A stretch of DNA of 64,000 nucleotides from Pseudomonadota bacterium (GTDB lineage Bacteria; Desulfobacterota; Desulfobacteria; Desulfobacterales; Desulfolunaceae), in the NCBI GenBank assembly GCA_018818835.1, contig JAHIRD010000145.1, positions 32,528 through 96,527 of the forward strand. Reading direction: 5' to 3'. A program made the position numbers and the translations under genes. Under the pieces are notes generated by a model, which had not been told where the DNA came from, did not search any database, and saw only the letters and a program-made list of their open reading frames with translations. Of the stretch, positions 36,413 to 45,010 are shown piece by piece. Every line of letters starts with the position of its first letter. The stretch's first letter is position 1.

Positions 36413-36682
36413 ATGAACAAAGGTGATTTGATTAATGAAGTAGCCAACGTCGTTAGTTCCAAAAAAGAAGCCCAGGCAGCAGTTGACTGTGTCCTTGCAA
36501 CCATTACGGAAGCATTGACTAAAAAGGACACTGTAACCTTAGTGGGTTTTGGAACATTCAAAACTGTTGAAAGAAAAGCCAGAAAAGGCAGAAATCCCCA
36601 GACCGGTAAAGAAATCAACATCGGTGCACGAATTGTACCCAAATTCGTTCCAGGTAAAGCGTTAAAAGATTCTTTGAAATAA
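36413..36682 (+). CDS. HU-family DNA-binding protein
   Basis: An 89-aa nucleoid protein that bends DNA as a dimer. It begins MNKGDLINEVANVVSSKKEAQ and carries the DNA-binding arm GFGTFKTVERKARKGRNPQTG followed by the IVPKFVPGKALKD C-terminal helix, the usual HU/IHF signature. The ATG at 36413 has AAAGGAG 8 bases upstream and gives the standard N-terminus; a start at 36377 would add 12 residues without family support. It stands as a single gene between long spacers and is followed by a large hairpin. Confidence 0.95.
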   Translation: MNKGDLINEVANVVSSKKEAQAAVDCVLATITEALTKKDTVTLVGFGTFKTVERKARKGRNPQTGKEINIGARIVPKFVPGKALKDSLK

Positions 36683-36711
36683 TCATTTCCTGAATCTGGC
36701 TCTCAGTTATT

Positions 36712-36755
36712 GCGCTTGCCCGTTTTATCAGTGAATTGGTAAAGCGGGTGAGTGC
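36712..36755 (+). terminator. 16-bp hairpin downstream of the HU gene
   Basis: A long stem pairs 36712-36727 with 36740-36755 across a 12-base loop. It is continuous if G-U pairs are allowed. It starts 29 bases after the HU stop but lacks a following U-run, so it may serve as an mRNA-stabilising structure or a factor-assisted terminator rather than a standard intrinsic one. Confidence 0.5.
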
Positions 36756-36868
36756 AAGAACTTCCCACCTTGTATCATTCTTCAACCACAATTAACGTTA
36801 TTTTATACATAAGATTTTGCATTTCATCTGGCACTATGTTAGAGAAACTATACTTGTGTTTCAATTAA

Positions 36869-37675
36869 ATGGATATTCTATATTTTAAAACGTTTGACAA
36901 GGTCTTTTTTCCGGATTTTATGGCAATAAAAAAAGAATTCAATTTGAAACCCGGGCTTGGCGTGGATCTGGTATTTGACCTTGATTCTTTATCACCCAGT
37001 ACCAGGTCATCCATTATCTTTGACAGTGACGAAACAAAAAGACAGGTTGTTGTTGCCCAACCCACACAGAGAATTAACCCCGAAACAATCAACCGTACCA
37101 TGCACATCAGCTCTCTGATTCACAGTGAACTTTCGTCTAAAATCAGGATGGGATACGCCTGCAGAGTCATAGAAGCCCTGAACGGGTATAAGCTAGCCAA
37201 TCAGGGAAGAGCAGACGCCTTGTTAATCGAGTACATCCCCCCTCCCCTGGAAATCAATATACGGGCCGCCTATCGTTTCCATCCCAATACAAGCCATGAA
37301 GTCATGGGGAAACTGATATACAACAATGAAATCTATTATTCAGGACGTGAATTTAAATTTCATAACATATCCATCAACGGTGTGGGGCTGCTCATACCCA
37401 AAAAAATCCTGAAAAAACGAAACCCCCTCCTGGATATTCATCTCCACAGCCTGGGGAAAATCGGAATTATCCTGAAAAACAATGAGGAAAACGAATTAAT
37501 CACAACCATAGATAGCGATCTCAGGGTGGTTCGAACAAATTTGGAATTCAATCCCATGAGCGGCTTTGCCGGTTGTCGCCTGACAAATCTCCAGGCCGAT
37601 TACGAGGAAATGCTCAATAAATTTATTCACAATGCCCAGCTTCATGAAATCCGCAAACTCAACCGCTTAAAGTAA
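36869..37675 (+). CDS. PilZ-like domain protein, variant
   Basis: A 268-aa protein. The C-terminal half (about 130-255) resembles a PilZ barrel (EINIRAAYRFHPNTSHEVMG; FHNISINGVGLLIPK), with NISxxG in place of DxSxxG and no clear RxxxR pair, so c-di-GMP binding may be lost or altered. The N-terminal half (DILYFKTFDKVFFPDFMAIKKEF) looks like a YcgR-type companion domain but is not diagnostic. It lies between the HU gene and the tetR-like gene, with large spacers on both sides. The start at 36869 lacks a strong ribosome-binding site; an ATG at 36920 is an alternative. Confidence 0.6.
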   Translation: MDILYFKTFDKVFFPDFMAIKKEFNLKPGLGVDLVFDLDSLSPSTRSSIIFDSDETKRQVVVAQPTQRINPETINRTMHISSLIHSELSSKIRMGYACRVIEALNGYKLANQGRADALLIEYIPPPLEINIRAAYRFHPNTSHEVMGKLIYNNEIYYSGREFKFHNISINGVGLLIPKKILKKRNPLLDIHLHSLGKIGIILKNNEENELITTIDSDLRVVRTNLEFNPMSGFAGCRLTNLQADYEEMLNKFIHNAQLHEIRKLNRLK

Positions 37676-37878
37676 TTCTTTCAAAATAGAGCCCAAATTC
37701 CGCCGTGCATGCGCAAACATGCCGATAAAACCAATGCCATCTTTTCAGACAAATAAATTATAACCATTAGAACATGTTTTTTTATTTTATCGTTTTATTC
37801 TCATTTCTATGGTATGAAAAAAAATTAGTTGATAGGATGGTATCAACGATACACAATACAGCTGCAAGGGATACACTC

Positions 37879-38535
37879 ATGAATCGTGAAGAAAAAAATA
37901 GAAACTTAAAAAATGCAATCATTGAAACGTCACGCGAACTGCTTCTCACCCAAGGTTATAAAGTAACCACCATCAGGCAAATCACTGAGAAAGCTGGCGT
38001 CACTACCGGCAGCTTGTATCATTTCTTTCGGAACAAGGAAGACATATTTATCCACATCGCCAGTGACCTATTGACTGAGTTCGTGCTCGTAACAGATAGC
38101 ATCCTTGGAAGAAATGATTACAGTCCCCTGAAATATGCTTTTATGGTTGCATTGGAACTAAAGGTCATCGAGATATCCGACATACTTGCCGAGAGTTTTT
38201 TATTTGGATACAGTTCATGGCAAATTCTGGAGTATACCTTACCCCTGTTTACCGAAGAAAGCCGCAAATTCTTTCATCCCTATAATAAAAAATTTACCTA
38301 CCAGGATTATTACTTGAGGGCACTGGCCCTCAGAACGATGCGGATTGGCTTTATTGTCGAACGTATTCATAAAGGGAATATTGATTATAATGAAAAATGT
38401 CGTTTCATTATCACAACATCAATGAATCTATTTAATGTACCAAACAACATTATCAATAGGTCTATCACAAAGGCCCTGAAGCTGATCAATGAACGGGACA
38501 TTGAGCTTTATGGGATCAAGATAACCGAGAAATAG
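37879..38535 (+). CDS. TetR family transcriptional regulator
   Basis: A 218-aa regulator with an N-terminal TetR helix-turn-helix (LKNAIIETSRELLLTQGYKVTTIRQI followed by EKAGVTTGSLYHFFRNKEDIFIHI). The remaining residues form the ligand-binding, dimerising domain, of unknown specificity. The ATG at 37879 is favoured because AAGGGA lies 7 bases before it; earlier in-frame starts add a hydrophobic tail foreign to the family. It stands just upstream of the lipid gene cluster (39015-47340) in the same orientation and is its natural regulator. The paired repeats at 38709 and 38901 are candidate sites, although TetR proteins usually bind palindromes. Confidence 0.88.
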   Translation: MNREEKNRNLKNAIIETSRELLLTQGYKVTTIRQITEKAGVTTGSLYHFFRNKEDIFIHIASDLLTEFVLVTDSILGRNDYSPLKYAFMVALELKVIEISDILAESFLFGYSSWQILEYTLPLFTEESRKFFHPYNKKFTYQDYYLRALALRTMRIGFIVERIHKGNIDYNEKCRFIITTSMNLFNVPNNIINRSITKALKLINERDIELYGIKITEK

Positions 38536-38708
38536 ATTAACACGCCTCTCTGCGTCCCCAGCGTCCCAGTAATATCCCACTCTTTTTTTCTTAATAGCCC
38601 CGACACCTGAAACTCACGATGAACGTCCGACTTCAGCTTTATGTCAAATTATCATGACACAATGTAAAAACCTGGGGTAATGCCCTGATGAGCAGTAAAT
38701 AATAACAC

Positions 38709-38732
38709 ATGTTCTAAAATATGTTCTAAAAT
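38709..38732. repeat. first pair of 12-bp tandem repeats
   Basis: Two perfect, head-to-tail copies of ATGTTCTAAAAT directly precede a TTGACA (38736-38741). The same 12-mer occurs as a second pair 180 bases downstream. The placement next to a -35 box suggests a regulator-binding site. Confidence 0.7.
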
Positions 38733-38735
38733 ATA

Positions 38736-38764
38736 TTGACAAGCATAATTAATTATTATATTAG
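38736..38764 (+). promoter_or_regulatory. candidate promoter P1 upstream of the lipid cluster
   Basis: Consensus TTGACA at 38736-38741 with TATTAG at 38759-38764 (17-base spacer), or TATATT at 38757-38762 (15 bases). It lies 3 bases after the first tandem repeat pair. Activity toward 39015 is inferred from position only. Confidence 0.4.
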
Positions 38765-38900
38765 AATACTCCAAAATAAATTGTTCTGTTTTTTTATCCA
38801 CTATATTGTTCCTTTAATTTGTCAATTTACAGTGACAAAATGCTAAAAACGTTGTTAATCATCACTGGTAAGAGATAATTAACACTTCATGCGCTATAAT

Positions 38901-38924
38901 ATGTTCTAAAATATGTTCTAAAAA
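38901..38924. repeat. second pair of 12-bp tandem repeats
   Basis: ATGTTCTAAAAT followed directly by ATGTTCTAAAAA (last base differs). It repeats the unit at 38709-38732. It overlaps the -35 region of a possible promoter with TATAAT at 38939-38944. Confidence 0.7.
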
Positions 38925-38944
38925 ATTTATAATCATATTATAAT
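38916..38944 (+). promoter_or_regulatory. candidate promoter P2 of the lipid cluster
   Basis: A perfect TATAAT (38939-38944) has a weak -35 (TTCTAA, 38916-38921) at 17 bases, embedded in the second repeat pair. A regulator bound to the repeats would cover the -35. The predicted start near 38951 leaves about 64 bases of leader before the ATG at 39015, which has AAGGGGA upstream. Confidence 0.4.
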
Positions 38945-39014
38945 TTTTATAAGAGCATGCTTCAACAAAAAATATTTATCCGTTGTCTAAATAATATCGC
39001 TAAGGGGAATAAAA

Positions 39015-40259
39015 ATGAAAATTGTACTAACCTCTGTTGGAAGCGCCGGTGATGTTGTCCCGTTCCTGGCTCTCGCGGTTGAACTCAAACAAGCTGGGCA
39101 CCAGGTCAAAATGCTGTCCAATGAGATTTACAGGGGCGATTTTGAGGCTGAGAAAATAAAGTTTGCCTCTACCGGTGTGCCTATGGACATAGATCGCCTC
39201 GGTAAAATGATGATGAATATCAAACGTCTGAACAAAATCAGGCAATATATCAGAGTTGTGGATGAAGTCGTTTTGTATGAGGGAGAGCGTCTTTATAATG
39301 ATGTTCTAAGGGAATCCAAGGGGTTTGACTTTGCCGTTTGTCATACCTTTGATGTCATCGGCCAGCACGCCATTCTTGCAAACCGCATTCCCTGGGCCGC
39401 TGTCATTTATTGTCCCGGGATGATCCCAACAGCCTACTCCGGGCCCATGGAATTCCCAAACCTGGGAAAACCGCTGAACAGATTGCTCTGGCAGGTGGCC
39501 AAAACAACCATGTGGCCCATCGATCATACGACCCGAAAATTTGTCAAGAAGTTGAACGGACACGCCCGCAAGACAAGCGTATTCGGCAACTTCTCTCCCT
39601 TTCTGAATCTGGTGGCGTCATCAGGCCATGTCTGCGAAATACATCCGGACCTTCCCGAGACGTTTTTTGTCACCGGAGAGTGGTATCTCCATCGCGAAGG
39701 ATATACCCCGCCAAATGAACTCATTGACTTCATAAGAAATGCAAAGCCGGACGTCGCCTTTACGTTTGGATCTGTTAGCGGCGACGATGGGCAGGAAATA
39801 GCAAAGACATTCGTTGAGGCTGCCAGAAAGTCTGGATTGCGTGCGATTATCCAACGCGGTTGGGCAAATATCGAAACGGATGGGAGCCAGGACCATGTCT
39901 TCTTTGCCGGCTACATCCCCCATGAATACCTGTTCAAGCATGTCAGGCTGGTCGTTCATCATGGAAGCGCAGGCTCAACCCTTGCCGCTTGCCGTGAAGG
40001 AGTTGCCTCAGTGGTTGTAGACCATATCGCTGATCAGAAATACTATGGGATAACCCTTCACGACCTCGGCGTGGGTACAAAACCCATACCCCGGGCCAAG
40101 ATGACCTCGGATATTCTTGCGAAGCACATGGATTATGTCCTGAAGCATCCCGAGATGATTCAGAAAGCCAGAATGATCGGGGCGAAAATCAAAGATGAGA
40201 ATGGACCAAAGCGTGCTATGGAGCTCATAGAACAGCATGCGATGTCAATGATAAATTAA
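39015..40259 (+). CDS. UGT/MGT-type glycosyltransferase (GT1/GT28-like)
   Basis: A 414-aa GT-B fold glycosyltransferase of the family that decorates lipids and natural products with sugars from UDP or TDP donors. The N-terminal acceptor domain begins KIVLTSVGSAGDVVPFLALA, a typical UGT/MGT opening. The donor-binding region near residues 310-335 shows VVHHGSAGSTLAACREGV followed by VDHIADQKYYG, where such enzymes carry the HHGGxGT and D/E-Q motifs. It is the first gene of a seven-gene run on one strand. The product is likely to glycosylate the hydroxyl or carboxyl of a lipid made by the following genes; sugar and acceptor are unknown. Confidence 0.87.
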   Translation: MKIVLTSVGSAGDVVPFLALAVELKQAGHQVKMLSNEIYRGDFEAEKIKFASTGVPMDIDRLGKMMMNIKRLNKIRQYIRVVDEVVLYEGERLYNDVLRESKGFDFAVCHTFDVIGQHAILANRIPWAAVIYCPGMIPTAYSGPMEFPNLGKPLNRLLWQVAKTTMWPIDHTTRKFVKKLNGHARKTSVFGNFSPFLNLVASSGHVCEIHPDLPETFFVTGEWYLHREGYTPPNELIDFIRNAKPDVAFTFGSVSGDDGQEIAKTFVEAARKSGLRAIIQRGWANIETDGSQDHVFFAGYIPHEYLFKHVRLVVHHGSAGSTLAACREGVASVVVDHIADQKYYGITLHDLGVGTKPIPRAKMTSDILAKHMDYVLKHPEMIQKARMIGAKIKDENGPKRAMELIEQHAMSMIN

Positions 40260-40291
40260 TATACATCCTTAGACTAAAGGAGAAAGTTATA

Positions 40292-41329
40292 ATGAAGACG
40301 AGAATCGAAAGTTTGGGGGCATACCTGCCTGTAAAAGAGGTTTCAACCAGCGAGTTGATATCCAGAATGGCAATGGAGCCAACATTCGACCTGGAAAAAA
40401 TCACCGGAATAAAAAAACGAAGAGTGCGTTCCGAGAATGAATCGACCTATACGATGGCCATTGAGGCTGCGGAAGATTGTCTTTCCCATTCCACGTACAA
40501 ACCCGAAGATATCGACATTATCATCAGTGCATCAATCACACGGACAAAGGAAGCGCAGATGACCTACATAGAACCGCCCATGAGCCTTTTTATCAAGAAT
40601 CATCTTGGTGCCCACCACGCCATGAACTTCGATATCACCAATGCCTGCGCCGGAATGAACACCGGGGCCTATATCCTGAATAATATGATCAAAGCCGGGA
40701 CGGTCAGAAGAGGCATGGTGGTCAGCGGAGAATGCATAACGCCCATCGCAGATACGGCAGTGAGGGAGATATCCGAACCCATCGATGATCAGTTTGCATC
40801 GCTCACCGTGGGTGATTCCGGAGCGGCCTTCATCATGGACGGATGTGGGACGGACACGGAAGGAATCGACTTTATTGAATTCATGACAACCGCGGGATAC
40901 TCTCATATGTGTCTTGCGATGCCAAGCGAAACAGGCGCTGGGATCGCCATGTACACGAAGGTACAGGCGATGCACAAAAAGGATTTGATCCATGAAATAC
41001 CGCTTTTTATTCAAGATGTGTTCGAGAAGCGCGGCACACCTTTCGATCCTGCAGGATTTGACTATATCATCCCCCATCAGGTTTCTATCGGGGCAATCAA
41101 AAGCTATATGAAATCGGTGCGAGAGCATTTTAATACGGAACTTCCGGATACGCTGGTGGTCGTTGAGGATCTCGGCAACACATCGTCAACCTCACATTTT
41201 GTTGTCATGTACACCTATCTCAAGAACAAGCAGTTAAAAAAAGGTGACAGGCTATTCATCTTATCAACCGCTTCCGGTCTGAATGTCGGGCTGATGTCAA
41301 TGACCCTCGGTGATCTGGAGGTGGCTTAA
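40292..41329 (+). CDS. KAS III/OleA-type condensing enzyme with complete triad
   Basis: A 345-aa thiolase-fold enzyme of the FabH/OleA group. All three catalytic residues are present: Cys119 (DITNACAG), His262 (YIIPHQVS) and Asn296 (DLGNTSST). OleA-type enzymes join two fatty acyl-CoAs head to head to make a 2-alkyl-3-keto acid; FabH starts fatty-acid chains. With OleC- and OleD-like genes downstream, an OleA-like role is favoured. AAAGGAG precedes the ATG. The stop is followed at once by the start of the shorter homologue, which argues for a heteromeric enzyme. Confidence 0.87.
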   Translation: MKTRIESLGAYLPVKEVSTSELISRMAMEPTFDLEKITGIKKRRVRSENESTYTMAIEAAEDCLSHSTYKPEDIDIIISASITRTKEAQMTYIEPPMSLFIKNHLGAHHAMNFDITNACAGMNTGAYILNNMIKAGTVRRGMVVSGECITPIADTAVREISEPIDDQFASLTVGDSGAAFIMDGCGTDTEGIDFIEFMTTAGYSHMCLAMPSETGAGIAMYTKVQAMHKKDLIHEIPLFIQDVFEKRGTPFDPAGFDYIIPHQVSIGAIKSYMKSVREHFNTELPDTLVVVEDLGNTSSTSHFVVMYTYLKNKQLKKGDRLFILSTASGLNVGLMSMTLGDLEVA

Positions 41330-42223
41330 ATGGGCGTCATCATAAAAGCAACGGGCTTAAGCACCGAGACAGCCCTGCATGACTCCGTGGAACATGCAGT
41401 CAGGGCAGGCTCGGCCTGTATAAACGCCGCTGGGATCGATAAACGTGATATCGGCCTGGTGCTCAATATTGGCATCTACCGCAATGATAACATCTTCGAA
41501 CCGGCCAACGCGCCATTCATTCAAAAAGGCCTGGGAATCAACCTGGCCTATTCGGAAAAGGCAAAAACAAGCTTTTCCTTTGACATCCTCAATGGGGCAT
41601 GTGGCTTCATGAATGCCGTGCAGGTGGCCGGGGCTGTTCTGGGAAGCAAAAAGGTCAAATACGCGTTGATCGTTTCGAGCGACGTTCACCCCTCCAGGAA
41701 AAAGGTCGCGGACTTTCCCTATCGAAACATGGGAGCTGCTGCCTTGCTTGAGTGGTCTGATGACCCCCTGAAGGGATTTCAGGAAATCTTATCCCGTACG
41801 TCCAGAAATGGATCTTACGGGCAGGAAGCCTTTGTCGACACCTCACTATCAGGTGCCAGAGAACAAATGAACATAAGACAATCAGATAAATATTTCGACC
41901 ACCTGATCCATTTTGCAGCCAAGACCATAACAGATCTTTATGATGAATATCGGTCAAAGCATGACATCCGACTGGCAGACCTCACTTTTTTGACCTCTCA
42001 GCCTATCAGAAACTTCGGCAATCTGGTTCTCCAGGCAGCTGGAATGAACGGAAACCCTGTCAGCTGCCTGCACGACAAGTATGGGAATTCTCATTCCTCG
42101 GCATTGACCATGGCATACCACGAGGCGAAAGCCTCCGGGCAGATCAAACAGGGTGATCAATCGGTTTTTATTGGCGCAGGCGACGGGCTGACTGTCTCTG
42201 CCGGCCTTTATATTGAGCCATAG
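41330..42223 (+). CDS. short KAS III/OleA-type partner lacking the catalytic His
   Basis: A 297-aa thiolase-fold protein, about 50 residues shorter than its neighbour: it lacks the N-terminal strand-helix segment. Cys91 is present (DILNGACGF) and Asn253 is present (KYGNSHSSAL), but the His position reads FLTSQPIRN (Ser223-Gln224), so the triad is broken. Paired OleA homologues of unequal catalytic competence are known in lipstatin (LstA/LstB) and nocardiolactone (NltA/NltB) pathways. Its ATG directly abuts the preceding stop codon, giving coupled translation and a probable 1:1 complex. An alternative is an acyl-transfer role of its own Cys. Confidence 0.83.
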   Translation: MGVIIKATGLSTETALHDSVEHAVRAGSACINAAGIDKRDIGLVLNIGIYRNDNIFEPANAPFIQKGLGINLAYSEKAKTSFSFDILNGACGFMNAVQVAGAVLGSKKVKYALIVSSDVHPSRKKVADFPYRNMGAAALLEWSDDPLKGFQEILSRTSRNGSYGQEAFVDTSLSGAREQMNIRQSDKYFDHLIHFAAKTITDLYDEYRSKHDIRLADLTFLTSQPIRNFGNLVLQAAGMNGNPVSCLHDKYGNSHSSALTMAYHEAKASGQIKQGDQSVFIGAGDGLTVSAGLYIEP

Positions 42224-42292
42224 GGGGGCCATGCAAAATCGATTTGACGCATATTTCTGGTTAAAACATATAGAAAAGGGAGTGTTGATCAA

Positions 42293-43324
42293 ATGAAGAT
42301 TCTTGTAACGGGGGCTTCCGGTTTTCTCGGGGGTCGTATTGCAGCCCACAACGCAGGTCAGGGAGACCATGTCAGAGTTCTGGTCCGGAAAACAAGTGAC
42401 ATCTCTCACCTGAAACCGGTCCCCAATATGGAATACGCCTACGGTGACCTGGGCGATAAAAAGGCGCTCAGGAAGGCCTGTGACGGTATGGAGGTTGTCT
42501 ACCATTCCGCAGCGAGGTCAGCCCTTTGGGGATCGTTTAAACAGTTCAACGAGGCAAATTATATCGGCACCATGAATGTCCTGGAGGCCTGCCTTGCCGC
42601 CCGGGTAAAACGCCTGGTATACATTTCGAGCCCAAGCACGGTCTATGATTTCAAGGACCATCTCAATGTTGACGAGACCTATCCCTACCCGAATCGATAT
42701 GCCAGCCATTACTCAAAAACCAAAGCCTGGGCCGAACAGGAGGTCAACAAGGCCAATGGCAGGAACGGACTCACCACGATTTCTCTCAGGCCCCATGCCA
42801 TCTGGGGACCCGGGGACAAGATCGGATTTTTCCCTCACATCGTTTCCAAGCTGGCTAAGGGAAAGTTCAGCACAATCGGCAAAGACAGAGATGTCTTTAT
42901 AGACCTGTGCTTTGTGGACAATGCGGCCCAGGCCTGTTACCTTGCCGGCCGATCCGAAACGGAAGGAGGAAAAAACTATTTTGTAACAGACGGGGAGCCC
43001 GTGCATATCTGGCGTTTCGTAAACCAGGTCTGTGATGTACTCAGTTTGCCTGAACCCAAAAGGGATATATCGCCTAAAACCGCAATGATGATAGCTGGAG
43101 CTGTTGGATGGATATGGAAACTTCCATGGCTTGAAAAGAATCATGAGCCACCCTTGACAAAACAGACGGTGGGCGTTCTTTCCAAATCGGGAACATACAG
43201 CATAGCTGCTGCAGCCCGTGATCTTGGATACAGACCCCTGGTAAGTGTTGAGGAAGGCCTCACCCGACTGAAGAACTGGATAACAGCCATCGGCGGCGTC
43301 CCGGAATTTGTGAAATACATTTAG
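42293..43324 (+). CDS. OleD-like NAD(P)-dependent reductase (3-beta-HSD/extended SDR family)
   Basis: A 343-aa extended SDR. The Rossmann nucleotide-binding motif TGASGFLG is at residues 6-13 and the active-site YxxxK is Tyr140-Lys144 (SHYSKTKAW), with an upstream Ser-rich strand (VYISSPSTVYD). ARSALWGSFKQFNEANYIGT matches OleD-type proteins, which reduce the 2-alkyl-3-keto acid made by OleA to the 3-hydroxy acid, needing NADPH. It follows the two condensing enzymes and precedes the OleC-like gene, the usual order of substrate flow. A good AAAAGGGAG ribosome-binding site lies upstream. Confidence 0.86.
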   Translation: MKILVTGASGFLGGRIAAHNAGQGDHVRVLVRKTSDISHLKPVPNMEYAYGDLGDKKALRKACDGMEVVYHSAARSALWGSFKQFNEANYIGTMNVLEACLAARVKRLVYISSPSTVYDFKDHLNVDETYPYPNRYASHYSKTKAWAEQEVNKANGRNGLTTISLRPHAIWGPGDKIGFFPHIVSKLAKGKFSTIGKDRDVFIDLCFVDNAAQACYLAGRSETEGGKNYFVTDGEPVHIWRFVNQVCDVLSLPEPKRDISPKTAMMIAGAVGWIWKLPWLEKNHEPPLTKQTVGVLSKSGTYSIAAAARDLGYRPLVSVEEGLTRLKNWITAIGGVPEFVKYI

Positions 43325-43334
43325 GAGTAAGGAT

Positions 43335-44990
43335 ATGAATGACAACACATATAATATAACCATGAAAATACGTGGGATGGCAGCGAAACACCCCCACAGG
43401 AAAGCCTTCATCTGGGCGGCCGGCAAAGACCGCACAACGGGCAAAACACGTTACAAACATATCACCTATGGCAAGTTTGAAGAACAAACCGACGCGTATG
43501 CCTACGGCCTTAAGCGTATTGGTATCTGTCGGGGCGTAAAAACGATTGTCCTTATCAAGCCCGATATCAGGCTGTTTCTTTTCTATACCGCACTGCTGAA
43601 AATCGGGGCAATACCCATCATGATCGATGCCGGCATGGGTGTTGGCAACATGCTGAAATGCCTTTCATCAACCCAAGCGGAGGCGTTCATTGGAATCCCC
43701 ATTGCCCATGTGCTCAGGGTGTTGAACAAAAATAAATTTACGTCCATTAAGACCCATGTCACCATTGGACCGAGGCTTTTCTGGAAGGGATATTCAGTCG
43801 ACACGATCAATCAACCCCAGGAGCGCCCTTTCCCCATAAACGATCCGGGCCCGCATGAACTGGCCGCGATCTTCTTTACCACAGGCAGCACGGGACCGGC
43901 CAAAGGGGTTGAATTTACCCCAATGGTGATGAACGCCCAGGTTGAACAGATCAGGAGTTTTCTGGGTTTGGCTGAAAACGAAATAGATCTTGCCACCTAC
44001 CCCATGTTCGCTCTTTTTGATATCGTGCTTGGGAATACAGCTGTCTTTCCCGATATGGATCCGACCAAGCCTGCACACGTGAACCCGAAGCACATTATCT
44101 CGACCATAAACGATCTGAACATCACGAATATCTTCGCTTCCCCTGCCCTGCTTTCTCGGGTGGGCAAATATGCCACCAAGAGGGGGGTGACCTTCCCTTC
44201 CGTAAAACGCGTATTATCGGGTGGGGCACCGGTTTCAGCGGCCATTATGGAAAAATTCGCATCAACCCTGCATAACGCACAAGTGTTTTCGATTTACGGA
44301 GCAACCGAATGTCTGCCGGTTTCATATGTTGGCAGCAACGAGGTTCTTGCCGAGCAAAGCAAATCCGAAAAACTCACCAACGGCACCTGTGTGGGAAAGC
44401 CTCTTCCCGGGGTTGAGGTTCGTATCATCACGATAACGGATGCCCCAATCGCTCTGTGGTCGGATGATCTCCTGGCAGAAAAGGGCCAGGTCGGGGAAAT
44501 CACCGTCAGGTGCGATCATCTGAGCAAAAAGTATTATCATAGAACCGATGCCGATGCGGTTCATAAAATCAAAGAAGGGGGTACGATCTGGCACCGCATG
44601 GGAGATCTCGGCCGGATCGATGAAAACGGGAATATGTGGTTCTGCGGGAGAAAAAATCACCGCGTTATGTCTGAAAACAGGACATTTTTTACCGTCCCTT
44701 GCGAGAACATATTCAACACGCATCCCTTGGTAAAACGAAGCGCTCTCGTTGGCATAGACCTGGGACAAGGGGTATTGCCTGTTATGTGCGTTGAACCCGA
44801 AAAAAACATTAAGCCGGACCATAGGATGACAAAGGATCTTCTGGATACAGCCTCAAAATACACCATGACCGAATCGATTAACCGCATCGAATACTTTGAC
44901 ATATTTCCTGTTGATATCAGACATAACGCAAAGATATTCAGGGAACAACTGGCCGAAAACGTACAAAAACGATATGCGGCCAATCACTAG
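43335..44990 (+). CDS. OleC-like beta-lactone synthetase (AMP-forming ligase family)
   Basis: A 551-aa member of the adenylate-forming superfamily. Motifs: FTTGSTGPAKG (residues 181-191; A3), IYGATECLPV (A5), HRMGDLGRIDENGN (A7) and the C-terminal Lys533 in RHNAKIFREQL (A10). STGPAKG and the HNAKIFREQL tail are typical of OleC enzymes, which activate 2-alkyl-3-hydroxy acids with ATP and close them to beta-lactones, rather than of fatty acyl-CoA ligases. It starts 10 bases after the OleD-like gene. The assignment to OleC rests on remembered family features; CoA-ligase activity cannot be excluded. Confidence 0.85.
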   Translation: MNDNTYNITMKIRGMAAKHPHRKAFIWAAGKDRTTGKTRYKHITYGKFEEQTDAYAYGLKRIGICRGVKTIVLIKPDIRLFLFYTALLKIGAIPIMIDAGMGVGNMLKCLSSTQAEAFIGIPIAHVLRVLNKNKFTSIKTHVTIGPRLFWKGYSVDTINQPQERPFPINDPGPHELAAIFFTTGSTGPAKGVEFTPMVMNAQVEQIRSFLGLAENEIDLATYPMFALFDIVLGNTAVFPDMDPTKPAHVNPKHIISTINDLNITNIFASPALLSRVGKYATKRGVTFPSVKRVLSGGAPVSAAIMEKFASTLHNAQVFSIYGATECLPVSYVGSNEVLAEQSKSEKLTNGTCVGKPLPGVEVRIITITDAPIALWSDDLLAEKGQVGEITVRCDHLSKKYYHRTDADAVHKIKEGGTIWHRMGDLGRIDENGNMWFCGRKNHRVMSENRTFFTVPCENIFNTHPLVKRSALVGIDLGQGVLPVMCVEPEKNIKPDHRMTKDLLDTASKYTMTESINRIEYFDIFPVDIRHNAKIFREQLAENVQKRYAANH

Positions 44991-45010
44991 GCCTGGAAAA
45001 GGAGGCTCGC

